DNA of 64,000 bases from Aquilaria yunnanensis (GCA_039654915.1 CM077593.1:117111413-117175412); one strand, 5' to 3'. Numbered from the stretch's first letter, positions 46,345 through 59,162 are shown. Made by a program: numbers and translations. The notes: generated from the letters alone by a model not told the origin.

Positions 46345-46735
46345 TGAGGTATGTAGAGATCCGTGTGTTGCACTGGATACATTCTACAGCAACATTAGTT
46401 ATAATATAATTAATGTAAATTATTGATGGAACAATATAAATGAATAAGACCTACTTTGATATTAAGTAAAATATAAGTAAAGATAATTGCAAACATACTG
46501 ACTGGTTAACTGAAAATGTGTTTATGTGTGTTTATTTATTGTTAAAAGAACATTGAAGATAACAAACAAAAAACGATCAACACAATTTCATTAACCTATT
46601 CAAATGAAACCACTAGGAGAAAGAAAAAGCTTCTAATATCTATAGTGTACGATAACATTACATAACCTACATAAGTTTTTTTCCAAACTATTACTTACTA
46701 ATGAATTAGAGATAAAATAAAACCTTTTAAAAATT
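46345..46735. repeat. Dispersed AT-rich repeat, copy 3 (tandem with copy 2)
   Basis: Same family as the preceding repeat. It contains CAACATTAGTTATAATATAA and a GGATAACATTACATAA-like block. Only this duplicated segment has two copies in a row. Confidence 0.6.
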
Positions 46736-47690
46736 GAGAACTCAAGCATAACGTAAATTGTGCATCTATTTCTGCTAATCATAACTTTGAATCAAATTCA
46801 TATAAAACAATTATGCATTATGCAAATTATGCATTTGTTTCAACTAATCAAAACTCTAAATCAAACTAATATAATATTTAAAACTTTCAATCAGACCAAG
46901 CAAAAGAAAGAGCTTTTGGCATTTAATATAGCTAATAACAACATGTCTCTCATTTCCATCTAAGGCTCTATCATTTCAAATTTAAATAGACCATCCGAAT
47001 TTCATCTTTTTCTCAAAAAGTTCAAGACATATCACAAAAGTTAAGGATCATTATGGTGAAAGGGTTTTATTCAAAGACCAAAATAGCGATTTTACCATTC
47101 CCCAAGGAAGGCAAAAGAATTGAAATAGCATGACGGTGAAAACAAGTCGAGCCCGAACACCCCAAGTTTGAAACTTTGCTCATTAAAAATTGGCTCAGCT
47201 TGGACTTGGGTTTCGAGCTCAATGAGCTCAGAAAATGGGGATTGAAGCTTGGCTCGAAAAGGTTCTAGCTCCACTTGGTGGCCCAATAGGCTCAAGGTTC
47301 GATTTCATGTTTGAGCTTGATTTAAGGTTCAAGCTCAATTTAAGAAATAAAAATTAAAATTTTAGGGTTTAAAACTAATTTAGTTTTTATATTAAAATAA
47401 TATTATACTCATTATACTCAATAAAAGTATGAGCCGAACAGTACCAGACTTGAACCTCTCATTAAGAGTTTGAATTTAAAATGAAGCTTGAAGCACGGCT
47501 CAAAACTTTGAAGCTTGTTATCTTTGACCTGATAACAAAAACATTGAACTTGAGCTCAAACTGTTCAATAAGAGCATTCCAACAGATTTGAAACATTTTA
47601 AGGACCATAAGCGGATTTGGCCAAAAACAGGGAAAAGCTTTGAAAAAAACATTAGGGTAGTTAACGTTCATGAATAGTAACTTTTAATGC
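46736..47690. other. Non-coding DNA with a GCTCGA/GCTCAA-rich low-complexity stretch
   Basis: The first 150 bp continue the homology to 27869-28000. From about 47100 to 47560 the sequence is rich in AGCTTG and GAGCTC-type motifs (TTTGAGCTTG, AAGCTTGGCTCG), a simple-sequence pattern common in plant transposons. I see no gene. Confidence 0.5.
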
Positions 47691-47699
47691 AGATGAACT

Positions 47700-48488
47700 G
47701 TAAAAACAACTTCATCTTTTAGAAGTAACTAGGTTTTTTTTTTACTTTGTTTTGATAAATTTACCATTAAAATAAATTTCAATTAAAATTTTACTTTGGT
47801 TTAATTTTAAGTTGAGTTTTCTTTATGTTATGTTCTTATTATTAAAATGATTGGTCATGATTGAAAAGTAGCATTGTATATGTTTAAAAGTGATGGGTAT
47901 TTTTTTAAAAAAAATAATTAACAAAAAAATTTCTCTAATCAACTCAAATTATAATTTTTAATATTGGTGGGAAATTTATTTAGAAAATTTCACTTTCAAT
48001 TTTAATAATTATGGACCAAATTACTCTATTAAACCATAAAAATTTTAAATTAAATAACTCATACTACAAAACTCAATTATCAATAATGAAAATATATGAT
48101 GGAAATAGAAAAATTGTGTTTAATTAATTTTGCTTTAAAAAATTGTACATAAAAAAAATCTTGGGGAGTAAAAGAGCAAATAGAAAGAATATTAAGTAAT
48201 TATTAAATTTGATGACCAATACGTAACACGGGTCGAACTTAGTGACTTATATGGCAAAGGTTAAAAAAATTTTGGGACAAAAAACACATTTAACCACAAC
48301 CAAAAGTGAAACATACTTAAACTGAAAAAAAATTACAACACTGGCCCTCAGGATGCTATCTATCTACTGAAAAGTAGACTTAACTTCAAAAACAGTCAGC
48401 GACACTGCTGATGAATAGTGCACTTGCACTCCACTTTTACACTATTTATCTACAGTAACTTGTGTTCATATTTAGAAATATAGTGTAA
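47700..48488 (-). mobile_element. Helitron-like AT-rich repeat
   Basis: The interior resembles 52669-54125 and 59163-60540 (shared CTTTATGTTATGTTCTTATT, and a tail of ACTATTTATCTACAGTAACT-like sequence). It ends with ATATAGTGTAATAACGAG, the same end motif as its relatives. The far (left) boundary is unclear. Confidence 0.4.
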
Positions 48489-48882
48489 TAACGAGGAAAG
48501 TTAGCTCACGTGTTGCAGCAAGTTCATTTTATAGTTGCATTGACAACAAGTATAGCCATTATAAGCCATTAGACAAAAATATATTTTCAATAAAATATAA
48601 GTTTAAACTGCCATCAAACAAAATTGGCACTCAAAATCCGCTTGTGTCTACCAACAACAAACCTGCATGGAAAAATCTAAATTCCGTGGGCTAATATTTT
48701 GTTCTCCCAGGCTGGTGAATCAAAATTTGCTCCACCAAAACTTGTAGTCTAAATCACAATTCATTCTCAAATGGCTATTAAATTTTTTTTTCTAGTATCT
48801 AGGGCACTAAAATAACAACTAAACACCAAAAAACAAATCAAAAGAAAAGAAAGGGAAAAAAAAAAGCAAAAGAAATTAATGC

Positions 48883-50029
48883 CTAAAAAATCTTAGGAGT
48901 TAAATGGTAGAGTAGTATTACAGGAAAACAGGACGCCTTGGTGTTGTATAGTGAAATGAATCTCAGTTTGTCAAAGGCAAGCCTGAAATACAGAAATTTG
49001 AAGTGATTAAGGCAAATCATTGTTACTAGCACTTGTGAGTCGAGACCTAGTAAACAAACAAATTTTAGTTCTTTTTAGTCTGTGAAGCCATGCTCTATGC
49101 AATCCAAAGTAAACTGCTTGTACACAACTCAAGTAAACAATGGCCTAGACATATTCCCTACCAGATTATACTTGGACAAAATGGTAACCGGATGTTGATA
49201 GGCCGGCTACAGGAACATTAAAACAAATGGTTTGGGAACAAATCAAAAAGAGGCCTACCTTTCTACAATTAAAGTCTGCATCATCTCATCAATTGCAACC
49301 CTGGCATAAAATTAGAAGCAAAAAGAAAAAGCAAATCTAAGAAAAAGTAAATATAAAATTGATGATGTTCTAAACGAACTTTCATTGTATAAAAAAGATT
49401 CATTTTCTTATTGCAAACAAACATCATGTAAAATTGATTCAGTCTCCTATTGCCAACAAACATAATTACTTAAGGATTAACTAAAAATTTTAACAACAAT
49501 TTATCAGCTTCCATAATTCAAGCGAAATTCAGATTTTAAGTCGTCCACATTCTATATTATTTTTCCTCAATTTAGTTCCGTAAATCCAGAAAACACAACA
49601 AATGTAATCAGAATAGTACCAACATCAAAATCTAATATTAGATTGTAGAGATACTACATAGAATTGACCAAGATTGCTCACTAATAAATGAAAAGAATTT
49701 AAATGACATTTGAATTATAAAATTTCAGAATTTTCACAACTATTAAGAGACATAAAAAGGAAGAGAAGAAGAAGAAGAGAAATACCTTTCATGTGAAAAT
49801 GGAATAAAATTTGTAGCTAACTTTTTGCTCATTCTTTTACCTATAAGAAAAATAAAAGGTGTGAATTAAGATATTAGTTCACAATTTTTTGACCTAGAAA
49901 GAAAATTGTAGCAAAAAAAAGTACCGAAACTTACTTTCAAATCCTTCAGCTCCTTCAACACTGCCTCAGGTCTACAACTCACTACTTTTTGGCATCATTA
50001 TAATAAGCTGCCCATCCTCACACACAGCA
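48883..50029 (-). pseudogene. Broken four-exon gene fragment (unknown family) inside the Helitron-like element
   Basis: Minus-strand exons 50029-49935, 49840-49786, 49300-49259 and 48982-48883 are each bounded by AG acceptors and GT donors, and the last three join in one frame with consistent phase 2. The joined protein includes RMSKKLATNF, IPFSHERVAI and DEMMQTLIVER, then LAFDKLRFISLYN and a stop. Exon 1 continues the same frame but holds two stop codons (TAG and TGA, around 49975), so the copy is dead. I do not recognise the protein. Upstream exons may exist but I could not define them. Confidence 0.5.
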
Positions 50030-52059
50030 CTGGCAAACCACAGTTGAGTGGATTCTATGAGCTAGAAATACCCCAACAGGCTAACTCACAATCTTTATGA
50101 TGCATTAATAATATATCCAATCATGCACATAGATATAACATAGATGACATTCTCAACTTTCTAAAGAAGAGGCCCATAAACAATATCATTCAGTATAGCC
50201 TAAAAGTAAACGTGTTGCATAAAAGAATCAACTAACAAAGTAAAGCATTTGAAAGGTAACAACCTTAGAAGACATCATAGGTGACACCAATGTCATTGTG
50301 CACACTTCTATTAAACATACATAAAGGATGGCTATCAGAGTTGGAATTGTATTGAACATGCAAATAGAAAAATCAATCACATGGGCTTAAGGAAGACAGT
50401 AAAAGCAAAGTTAAGAATCTACGAAGACTAAAATATGATGAGAATTGTATCTCACCTTAGGGACAGGCACACTCTGCTTCCTTCATATATAATCCAAACT
50501 TAAAGGTGGCCAGTTGCTATTTTCATACTGTAGCAAGTTGGGTTTAGAAACAAAAGATAGAAACTACAGAGCAAAAATGAACTCATATACTATTGAAAAT
50601 TTTGATTGATTCACTGGGAGGTTTTTAATTGTAAATGATACAATCGTACATAAAGATCATTAAACTTTTGTTTCATTAACATGAGAAATAATATTTACCA
50701 ATATTAAAAATTAAATTTCTTTCTCATACAAAGATGTCAAATACTAATGAGAGATTTGATACATATCAAACCTACTCAGAAATGATGCTAAAAGGCTCGT
50801 TTACCATAAAAAATGTAAATACCTAGCATGTATAGTATTAGATTGCAGTCCAGCACAGTTTGCCATAGGACTTGGCACCGTTAAGCTCTTCTAGAGTTGC
50901 TAAAAACCAACGAAAATAGTTAATCACTAATTGATGTTCTTTCTCAATGTTGGGAAAAGAATTTAAAGGTCAGTGGTAAATTATAACAGTTTTGACCTAA
51001 GAACCAAACTATTAAAAGAGTATCAATATAAAATCTACAATAGAAACCTAGAAATAAATAAACCAAATCAGCAAAATATCTAACCTAGTAGTTTTTTATT
51101 TGCATTACCATGACCACCATGATTTTCATGAAAATTTGAAAATCTTGCTAGTTAAAGGGGCTTCACCAGTGCAATGAAAAAATAAGAGGAAAAATAGAAA
51201 AAAAAATGGTTCAGGCTTTGTCATAGGATGTCAATGGGAAATGAGATTTGAAGGCTCAAAAAAGAATGTGTCACTTAAAAGTCATAAGTCACCTACTCCC
51301 AAGAGTAATAGGCATTATTGCAGCTGCTTCCATCATCCAAGAGCAGGAGAGATGATTCCACACAAAGCCCAGAAATTTTATGTGATTACTCCCATCTCCT
51401 CTCTTTTGTTTGCTCTCCTTTTTGCTGTTGCAATTTTCTGGACATAATAAATTTTATTACATCAACTTCTACTCACTGCATGAGATCAAAGATATTGAAA
51501 CGAAAATTAATCCAGAGACTCTCACCTAGAATAGAAATTTCTCGGTCCTTGTTCTCCTTTAAGCCAAAATACAAGTCCACCATGACCAATGCTAAGGTTG
51601 AAAACTAAAATTGAAGAAGTAAAAGAAAAATAAAATAAGGAAATAAAATTATCCCCAATCGAATGAAAATTTCAATTGGGTAAAAATTACAATAGGAAAT
51701 TTAATTAATGGTCGGAGAAAATATATAGTTTCAGCATAATACTATAGATTATAGTTCTTGCCATCAAAATTCACGTGCACATCAGTCCATGCTTAACGAA
51801 GCAAGACAGAAAGATATCCAGATCAAACTAACAACCACAGAAGCAACTAAGTGAAATCTCTTAACTCTTTGTCAGTTACCTTTATTTTCATTTTCTTGAG
51901 GATCCAAAGAGTTGTCATTAATTAGGATATGAGTTTCAAACAAATGCAGAAAATTAATAACTGAGCAACTCTAATCAGCACCAGAAATCGTTATTTAGCA
52001 GATTTTCACTCACTAAAGGAAAATTAAATAAAATTCAAACCTTCTATACCATTCTGCTT

Positions 52060-52560
52060 TAGAACTAAGAGTGGCCTGAAGGCGTTTGGGTAAATTTTCC
52101 TATAAGCATTCTTCTTTGATCACCTTCGGAATCAACTGCTCCTTGATTGTGCCGAGGCTTTGGTTGAAGAAAGTAGAAACCGATTGACAGAGAAAAAATC
52201 GAAACCAGCACTGATCCGATGGAGAAAATAGAAGACGCAAAGCAGTTAACATGAAGCCACTCCTCCGATTTCTCTTGACTGCACGTTCCAATCAAAGTAG
52301 GTAGGGAGCTCAAACGTGGGCAAACAACCCAAAATAACCAGCCATCACCACCCCAGTCATGGTTGCCCTTAAAGCCACCACCGACCTCTCTTTCACCGCC
52401 ATGAATCTAATTGCTCTCCCATACTCAAAGCTACCAACCGTATGACCCTAGTAGAACGCCTCTCCCGTTTGTTGAACCTGCGAATGAAAGACAGATTGCG
52501 AGAAGCTTGTAAGCGTTCTACCATTTGCTAGACTAACCAGGCTTATAAAACGGCACCATT
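52060..52560 (-). other. GC-richer segment with minus-strand open frame, possibly captured sequence
   Basis: The frame 52313-52065 (82 codons, minus) contains a hydrophobic stretch (SIFSIGSVLVSIFSLSIGF) that could be a membrane segment. The region lies at the 5' side of the Helitron-like element and could be the leader and first exon of the captured gene. There is no family match from memory. Confidence 0.25.
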
Positions 52561-52668
52561 TTAGCTTGGGTCAGACCAAATTTTGGGCTGAAAGCAACCA
52601 CTGTTCTTCTTGGCCCCAAAGTTCTTACTGTCAATCAATAGTGACTCGTGTTCTTCTTTATAATATAG

Positions 52669-54125
52669 TAGTAACGAGATTAAAAGGCCTGCGCGTTGCG
52701 GCGGACATATAATATCACAATATTAAAAAAATTGATAATCAATAAAAGTAATAAAAATAGTTTGGGGGCCCAAAGAGAAAATGTAAAATACTTATGTATT
52801 AAGAGTTTAATAATTAACTCAGAAAAAGTTAAGGAAAAAAAGCTCTATTTCACTAAAAAAACTAAATAAACCAGGATGATTAATGTTTTAGTTTAAAAAA
52901 TAACACACCATAAAAAAAAAAAAAAGAACCAAGAGATTAAACAAAAACACTAAAATTAAGTAGTTACTAAGGTTAGAATATAGAGAATTTTTTTAAACGC
53001 ACTTTGTAGCAAACATTTTTTTATAAATTTTGACATTAAAACAAATGCCAATAATAATAATTAAAAAATTCTCATTCATAAATGGATGTTAATCAATTAA
53101 ATTTTGCTTCATTTCAATTTTGGGTTGGGTTTTCTTTATGTTATGTTCTTATTGTTAAAATGATTAATTGTGATCAAAACATAATTTTATAAAACATAAC
53201 ACTACATGTGCTTCGAAATGATGAATATTTTTTGTCATCAAAAAATAATTTACTAAAAATTTTCATCTCTTATTAATTTCAATTTCAATTTTTAATATCG
53301 ATAAGAAATTTATTTAATAAAATTCACTCAAAAGCTTTAGAGTTTAATAAAATAATTTGATTCATCGATCCATAATTGTTAAAATTGAAAATAAATATGA
53401 AACAAAACATTGTACATGTTTTGAAATGATGGATAAAATTTTTCATTAAAAATTAATTCACTAAAAAAAAATTATCTCCTATTAACTGAAATTTTAATTT
53501 TTAATATTCTTTATAAATTTATTTAGAAAAATCCATCTTCAATTTATTTATCTTTTTTTAACCTTTATTAAGTCAATTATTAAAACCTTAATGTCAAAAG
53601 TTATTTCTTCAAGCTAAAGAAATAAACCATGATTACCAAGATTTTTCTTTAGAAGACAATAAATAAAAAAATAACAAAAAAATTAGAGATAAAGAGAACA
53701 AATTATGCTCACCAATGTCTTTCCTTAGAAAATAGTACATAAAACAACAAAAAAAAAACTTGGGATGAAGAGAGCAAATAGAAGAGGTAGACTAATAGTT
53801 ATAAAATTTTGGAACCAAAATATAACACTAATGTAAATTTGAGCCTAAAATGGAAGCATTAGAAAGTTAGGGACTAAAACCGTGTTTTCATCGAAACAAC
53901 ACGTGAAACGTATTGAAAGCGTAAAATTCCAACATAGATCCTCAGAAAATTCAGCGCCTTGCAAAAAGAGGATCAAACTCTAAAAAAAGCAAATCGTATC
54001 CGGAAAAATAAAAAAAAAATGATGAACACAAAAAAAAAACTGATAAGGGACAAAATGGTAAAGGCACTGTTTTTTACTGTTCATTTGAACAGTACCCGAA
54101 CACAAGTTTTAGTATATAGTATAAT
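52669..54125 (-). mobile_element. Helitron-like non-autonomous repeat
   Basis: The plus-strand left end reads ACGAGATTAAAAGGC then CTGCGCGTTGCGGCGG, a palindrome-like GC-rich motif typical of plant Helitron 3' ends read in reverse. The right end reads AGTATATAGTATAATA, a reversed Helitron-type start. The interior is AT-rich and non-coding, with strings such as AAAAGAGGATCAAACTC and AAGCAAATCGTATCCGGAAA that recur in the relative at 18905-20688. Confidence 0.5.
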
Positions 54126-57100
54126 ATGTTGGTATTTTGTTAATGTGGAATATAAGTTATTCTCTCATCTCCTCTCTCCCTATCTAGTTTTCTTCATTCA
54201 CAAAGAATATATTTTTTTATATATTTTTAAATAATTTTAGATAAAGAAATGTGTGGGTGGAGCTTTGTCATGCAACAACGCTTATGTGTCTGGAGCTACA
54301 ACAAGGTAGTTGAGCTATTCTATTATTAGGGTAGTGTAACTGAAGCTATTGCACCAATATGGTATGAAATAACCAAAAGAGAGTGAATAGATTTACGACT
54401 CACCCTAACTTATTCTTAATATATAGGTGATATTTTTTATATTTTTTAAATATTTTACTCTACAATATTTACTAATTTTATAATGGAGAATTGTCAATTT
54501 TCATGTCATTGGTGAGACCTAAACTTGATATAATTTTTTTTACTATTTATGATATTTTTAATATTTTTACAGTGTAGGAATAATATTATATTTGTGTCAT
54601 ACTTAACATGCCTCTCTCCATTCGGACTTCACTAACAAGTTTTGAGCAAATAATGCAGAATAGGTAAACTAGCTGCATAAGTACCTATAGTAATGCTGCA
54701 AATTAATCATAAGCTAGCTATAAGACAATGTTTTCATCATCTAGCTGTGAGGTATGTGCAAGTACAATGCTCCAATTTTCTTCATGTCATTAATTTGAAG
54801 TGTAAAAGTTGCAAACCACAAACTGTGAAAACAGATTAATCTGACTTATTAAATTGGACTCATGGTAGTACCAAAAAAATGTGTAAAAGCTGACAAAAAT
54901 CGAACTTAAGACCCTTATGTTTAGCATGCAACCAGTGTTGTAAGAGCCAACCAAGGGTGAGTTGGACACTAATTTCTTTTTACAATGGAAGGGAATTATT
55001 GTCATCATAGAGCGTCAATGACACTGACATATCATTTTATACAAGGTGACAACTAAAGTAAGATGACTTATTGTAACTATATAAGAACAATGGTGCAATA
55101 GTGTACAGTTTAAAAATAGGTTATGTATTCAATGGTAGTTCAAGTCCCAATTAGGACACCTCAATGAAATTGGTGATCGTTGATGGCAAATATAAAGGAA
55201 CGAATTTCCTATATAGTTATAAAATGATAATTTAAACCAAACAGTAGTTGAATGCGTAAAGCAATAATTAATACAAATGATCACTACAAGATAAATGTAT
55301 AAAAGTAACTGAAAATTGCGACTAGAGTTTAGTCTTAATGGACCTTGGTTGTTGTTCAACCACTCGTATGTTGGCCATAGGTAGTCAACAAATGAAAAAC
55401 TCAACCGCCACTAAGTCAGTCAAGATTCAGTCACTCTTAGCATAGAAAACATTTCCTAGCCATTCCTTCTCTCTCATTCTTCCATTTTTCAAACTTGTGT
55501 CATCTCATCTTTCTCACTGTTATGTTCTCCACCCCCAAGATCAATTATGGTAGTCTGCTTCATATATCCTCCAGATTTTTCCATTAATTTGATCTCACCT
55601 TTTCCATCCGCTCATTCTTCCTCACTTCTCATCTGTCGGTATCCTATCCCCTTTCCACTATGAGCCTATTGGCTGACATAACTAAGGAGAGATACAGGTG
55701 TCATTCCAGGACAAACGAAGGATTAGGCCTCTTAGGATCATTCGGCTTAGGCCGATTAGGTTGATAATGTTCGACTTCCACTTATAGTAACGTGTTTTTT
55801 AGGACTCGCCACCAATCTATTTACACATAGGTCGATTAAACACCTTAAAATAGTCTATAAGAGTTTGAGAAATTCGAGAGTACAGTTACACTAAAACAAT
55901 CTTATTTTAATGCCCAAAGATTGACATCTTAGTTTGATTTAAATTTTGTTTTGCTTTCTTAAAAAAATTTAATTAATTTTCAAACCATGGATTTTAATCT
56001 AAATACTTGGATAAAGATCTCTTAAAAACTACTACTTGATTTTATATACATTTTAATTATATTTCCAAACCATAGATTTTATCGGACCACTCATATATGG
56101 ATATCAAAACTTAATATATTTTTATGTATTTTATCTCATGAAGATTTTAGTTAATTATTAATTCAAACCATAAATCCTACCAGATCATCCCGATATGGAT
56201 ATTAAAATTTAATTTAGTTATTATTTGTTTTAAAAATTTTAAGTAATTATCCAAATCATGGATTCTATTAGATTAGCCGAATATGGATCTTAGAATTTAT
56301 TGTTAACTATTTTCCTAAACTCAGCCTAGAGTTTTTCTAAACCCACGCAAAATTGAATTTTGTTAAGAGTGGTATTTGAGATGCATTGCTAAAAGAGACT
56401 ACGAATTTTAAACTTATATTAGTTATAAAAAAAATAATAATTATCTAGACTAAACTTGCAATCCCGCTTGATGTTAGTGACCAAATTAATTCATGGCTTT
56501 AATAAACAAAACAAACAAAAGAAGAAGGGAAAACAAATGAACATAATGCTGTCAGTGGCTTTTTTGAAAAATATAGAAATGTTAGTGACTTAGACAAACG
56601 ACATGAACAAATCAAGGGCTAAATGAGAGTTTTATCGAAAAGAGGGAAGGTTTGACTAGGTCACACGAGTTGAACTGATCCGGGTCTTGGGTCACAAACG
56701 AGGCACTAATTGCAACTAATATGACAATTGCTAGTCAGTTGCTCATTGCCACTGTTACAACTAATATGACAGCCGTTTTTATGTGTTTCTCGTACAGTGG
56801 ACTGAAATGCAAAAAAGACAACAATATAGTTATACTTATTGATCTAAAAAATTATTATAACATATTTTTATTTTTGATAGTCCAAAAATTTTCAATACTT
56901 TCTTATTTAGTAAAGTGCTTCCCGTACTACCCTTAAAAATATCATTTCTATATTCACTTTTTTAACTTTCTCAATTTACATGCAAAAAGTAAAAAAAAAA
57001 GGTGAAAATAACACATAAATTTTTTTTATTTTCTTAATCTTAGCATCAAACTAAATAATTTAATAAATAGGGTCTGATAAACATGAGACTGAAGGAGTAT

Positions 57101-57950
57101 ATACTAATTACTAATTACCTACGTGTAGCACAGTTCATATCGACAATGTTGCACTGTTATAATACTCCAATTTTTTTGTCAATTCTTTTTGGGGGCACAA
57201 AGTGATTTCTTTATGTGCTTAAAGCGTAAATTATACAATTGATCCATGTTTGTTTGTAATGATATCTTCTAATCCTCAAACTTTGAAAGAATACATTTTA
57301 CCACCTCATCCTAAATTTTTTGTTTTTGTTTTTTAGGTTGTCAAACTTTCATAAGTGGTATTAAAGGCTCCAATTTGTCTTGAAATTCCAAATTTCCTAC
57401 ATTGACCTTATGCCTTATGTTTTCTATTTATCAAATTTCTTATCAATACTTTCCAAACGTTTCAATGTTTTTAGAATTTTTGAATCGAGTTTTTTAATTC
57501 AATCATAACTTATTTTTGAATTATGATTTATTTTGAACATTTTTTCTCTGTAAATATAATTTATATCAATACCTTTCAAGCATTTCAATGTTTTTAGAAT
57601 TTTTGAATCAATCATAACTTATGTTTGAATTAAAATTTTTTAATTTTTTTCCTATAAATATAATTAGGATGAAGTATTTGTATATACGTTCAGAGAAACA
57701 CGAAACCCTTGAGTCTTGGTGCGCCCACCTGATCTAAACAGGCAACCAGTTCGAGTGGGCACAAGACCGAGTCACCAACGGTGCAACCAAATGGCCCATA
57801 ATAATACCCGCCAGCTATGCCACGTTGTCAGGAACCTTTGGGCCTACCGTCAGTAAGATACAGAACCTAAGCTAACAAATGCTGAGCCCGCTATACTCTT
57901 TTTGGTTTTTACTTTTCATGGCCCAAAAGTCAAAACCTACATGACTACGT
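54126..57950. other. Long intergenic stretch, no gene recognised
   Basis: AT-rich DNA with short, unconvincing open frames (54790-55008, 55129-55404, 56721-56936). An imperfect two-copy repeat of about 120 bp at 57440-57660 shares TTTCAATGTTTTTAGAATTT. The last part (about 57690-57950) is GC-richer and may belong to the distal cystatin promoter. Confidence 0.5.
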
Positions 57951-57992
57951 GTAGAGTTCACGGGAAGAGCTACCAACAATGGCCGACATGTA

Positions 57993-57999
57993 ACGTGGC
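57993..57999 (+). promoter_or_regulatory. ABRE-like element upstream of the cystatin gene
   Basis: ACGTGGC, 158 bp before the start codon. ACGTGGC is the core bound by ABA-responsive bZIP factors. It sits in a short repeated context, CATGTAACGTG, that recurs 25 bp downstream. Confidence 0.45.
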
Positions 58000-58017
58000 T
58001 TGCGTCCCTGTCATGTA

Positions 58018-58024
58018 ACGTGTC
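58018..58024 (+). promoter_or_regulatory. Second ABRE-like element upstream of the cystatin gene
   Basis: ACGTGTC in the same CATGTAACGTG context, 25 bp after the first. Paired ABREs are a known requirement for strong ABA response. Here the function is inferred. Confidence 0.45.
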
Positions 58025-58150
58025 TTTGTCCGTATCCGATCGAGTCCATAAATTTAACGCTCCCGAAGTTGCATCATCGATATCGCTTCAGGAAGAGAGA
58101 CCCGGGAACGATTCAGCCAAAATTTTCCGAAAATCAGATCAGAATCAGAA

Positions 58151-58501
58151 ATGAGATCCAGATCGGTTTCCCTGTTTTCTTTGTCGGTTTCACTCCTTCT
58201 CCTTCCTCTCATTTCCGGTGGTCTTCTCAACGGATGGAAGCCGATAGCGGATCTGAACGACCCGCACGTGGTGGAGATCGCTGAGTTCGCCGTCCGCGAG
58301 CACGCGAAGCAGTCGAACCAGATCCTGAAGCTGCAGAGGGTGAGCAAGGGCGAGACCCAGGTCGTCGCCGGCACCAACTACCGTCTGACTTTGTCGGTCA
58401 CCGATGGGTTGTCGGCGGCGAATGATTTCGTGGCGGTGGTGTGGGAGAAGCCCTGGGAGAACTTCAGGACCCTTAAGTCGTTTCAGCCCCTTCAGGCTTG
58501 A
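58151..58501 (+). CDS. Phytocystatin (secreted cysteine protease inhibitor)
   Basis: A single-exon gene of 116 aa. It has a signal peptide (about 1-23, with the Leu run SLLLLPLISGG) and then a cystatin domain with all three inhibitory elements: Gly residues near the mature N-terminus (GG about 23-24 and G28), the QVVAG loop matching QxVxG, and the PW of the second hairpin (KPWENF). The phytocystatin signature appears as VVEIAEFAVREHAKQSN, corresponding to the LARFAV helix. The protein should block papain-type (C1A) proteases in the secretory pathway or apoplast. The chosen ATG gives a proper signal peptide. The overlapping frames at 58000-58284 and 58054-58377 (minus) are shadows. There is no C-terminal legumain-inhibitor extension. 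Confidence 0.93.
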   Translation: MRSRSVSLFSLSVSLLLLPLISGGLLNGWKPIADLNDPHVVEIAEFAVREHAKQSNQILKLQRVSKGETQVVAGTNYRLTLSVTDGLSAANDFVAVVWEKPWENFRTLKSFQPLQA

Positions 58502-59162
58502 TGTGTAGGATTTGGTTGATCCATGAGTTCTGTTGTAAAATAAAAAGTCTCGACCGAATCATCAGTAGGGATTCCAAAGTAATGTAATGTTATTATCGAT
58601 TCAAACCTTAATTAATCATTATAATCATTATTTTTTCTCATAAAAAAATTGTCATCAAAATATATACATATGTTTTTTTCATCAAATATATATATATATA
58701 ACATGATGCATTTAAGGGTGATTTTGACCTTTTTTTAATGAAATGGATTGTAGAATTAACATATGACACATTTTTTTTTTAATAAGGTAACTATAATTTT
58801 TTACAAATGATCTGTTAGGTATGCCCATAACTCTATGAAATAATACTTTAATAACATGTAGCAATCAAAGCATATAATTGTTAATTTTTATTCAAAATTT
58901 GAATTATAGATAAAATAAACATGATTAAACTGGGATTTAATTGAATTAAGTCATGATTGATCATAAATCTACTTTGGATTTATTTCTACCAAATGATATT
59001 TCATGTATTGAGTGAGATAATTATAAATTTCCGGCAACATAAATGAACAAACTATAATTTTAATTAATGTCACGAAATGTTTTGTAATATACCCAAATAA
59101 AAAATCAAAACAAGTTTGCATATTGCCTACAAGTATAAAGAATCCATTTAGCATATACTATA
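58502..59162. other. 3' flank of the cystatin gene
   Basis: An AATAAA polyadenylation signal lies at 58539-58544, 38 bp after the stop codon. AT-rich intergenic DNA with a TA microsatellite near 58687-58700 follows. No gene is seen. Confidence 0.6.
58539..58544 (+). terminator. Polyadenylation signal of the cystatin gene
   Basis: A canonical AATAAA soon after the stop codon in a T/A-rich context. Confidence 0.55.

Larger units (their letters stand above)
28440..46900. repeat. Tandem segmental duplication, copy 2 (carries gene B)
   Basis: Direct copy of about 1620-28000 without the three large insertions of copy 1. It has its own private insertions: a solo-LTR-like block in intron 4 (33353-36177), small tandem duplications in intron 15, and a second copy of the 350-bp dispersed repeat. 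The edges are approximate. Confidence 0.75.
48489..52668 (-). mobile_element. Helitron-like element carrying host gene fragments
   Basis: On the minus strand the 5' end reads TACTACTATATTATAAAGAA (near 52668). The 3' end near 48489-48510 has the GCAACACGTGAGC motif seen at the other repeats. Unlike its neighbours, the 4.2-kb interior is mostly not repeat DNA. It includes a minus-strand exon series (48883-50029) and a GC-richer segment (about 52060-52560). Gene-fragment capture is a known Helitron behaviour. I see no Rep/helicase. Class and both ends need confirmation. Confidence 0.45.

Noticed and set aside
58054..58377. 107-codon minus-strand frame over the cystatin gene
   Set aside because: Antisense shadow of a clear cystatin coding sequence.
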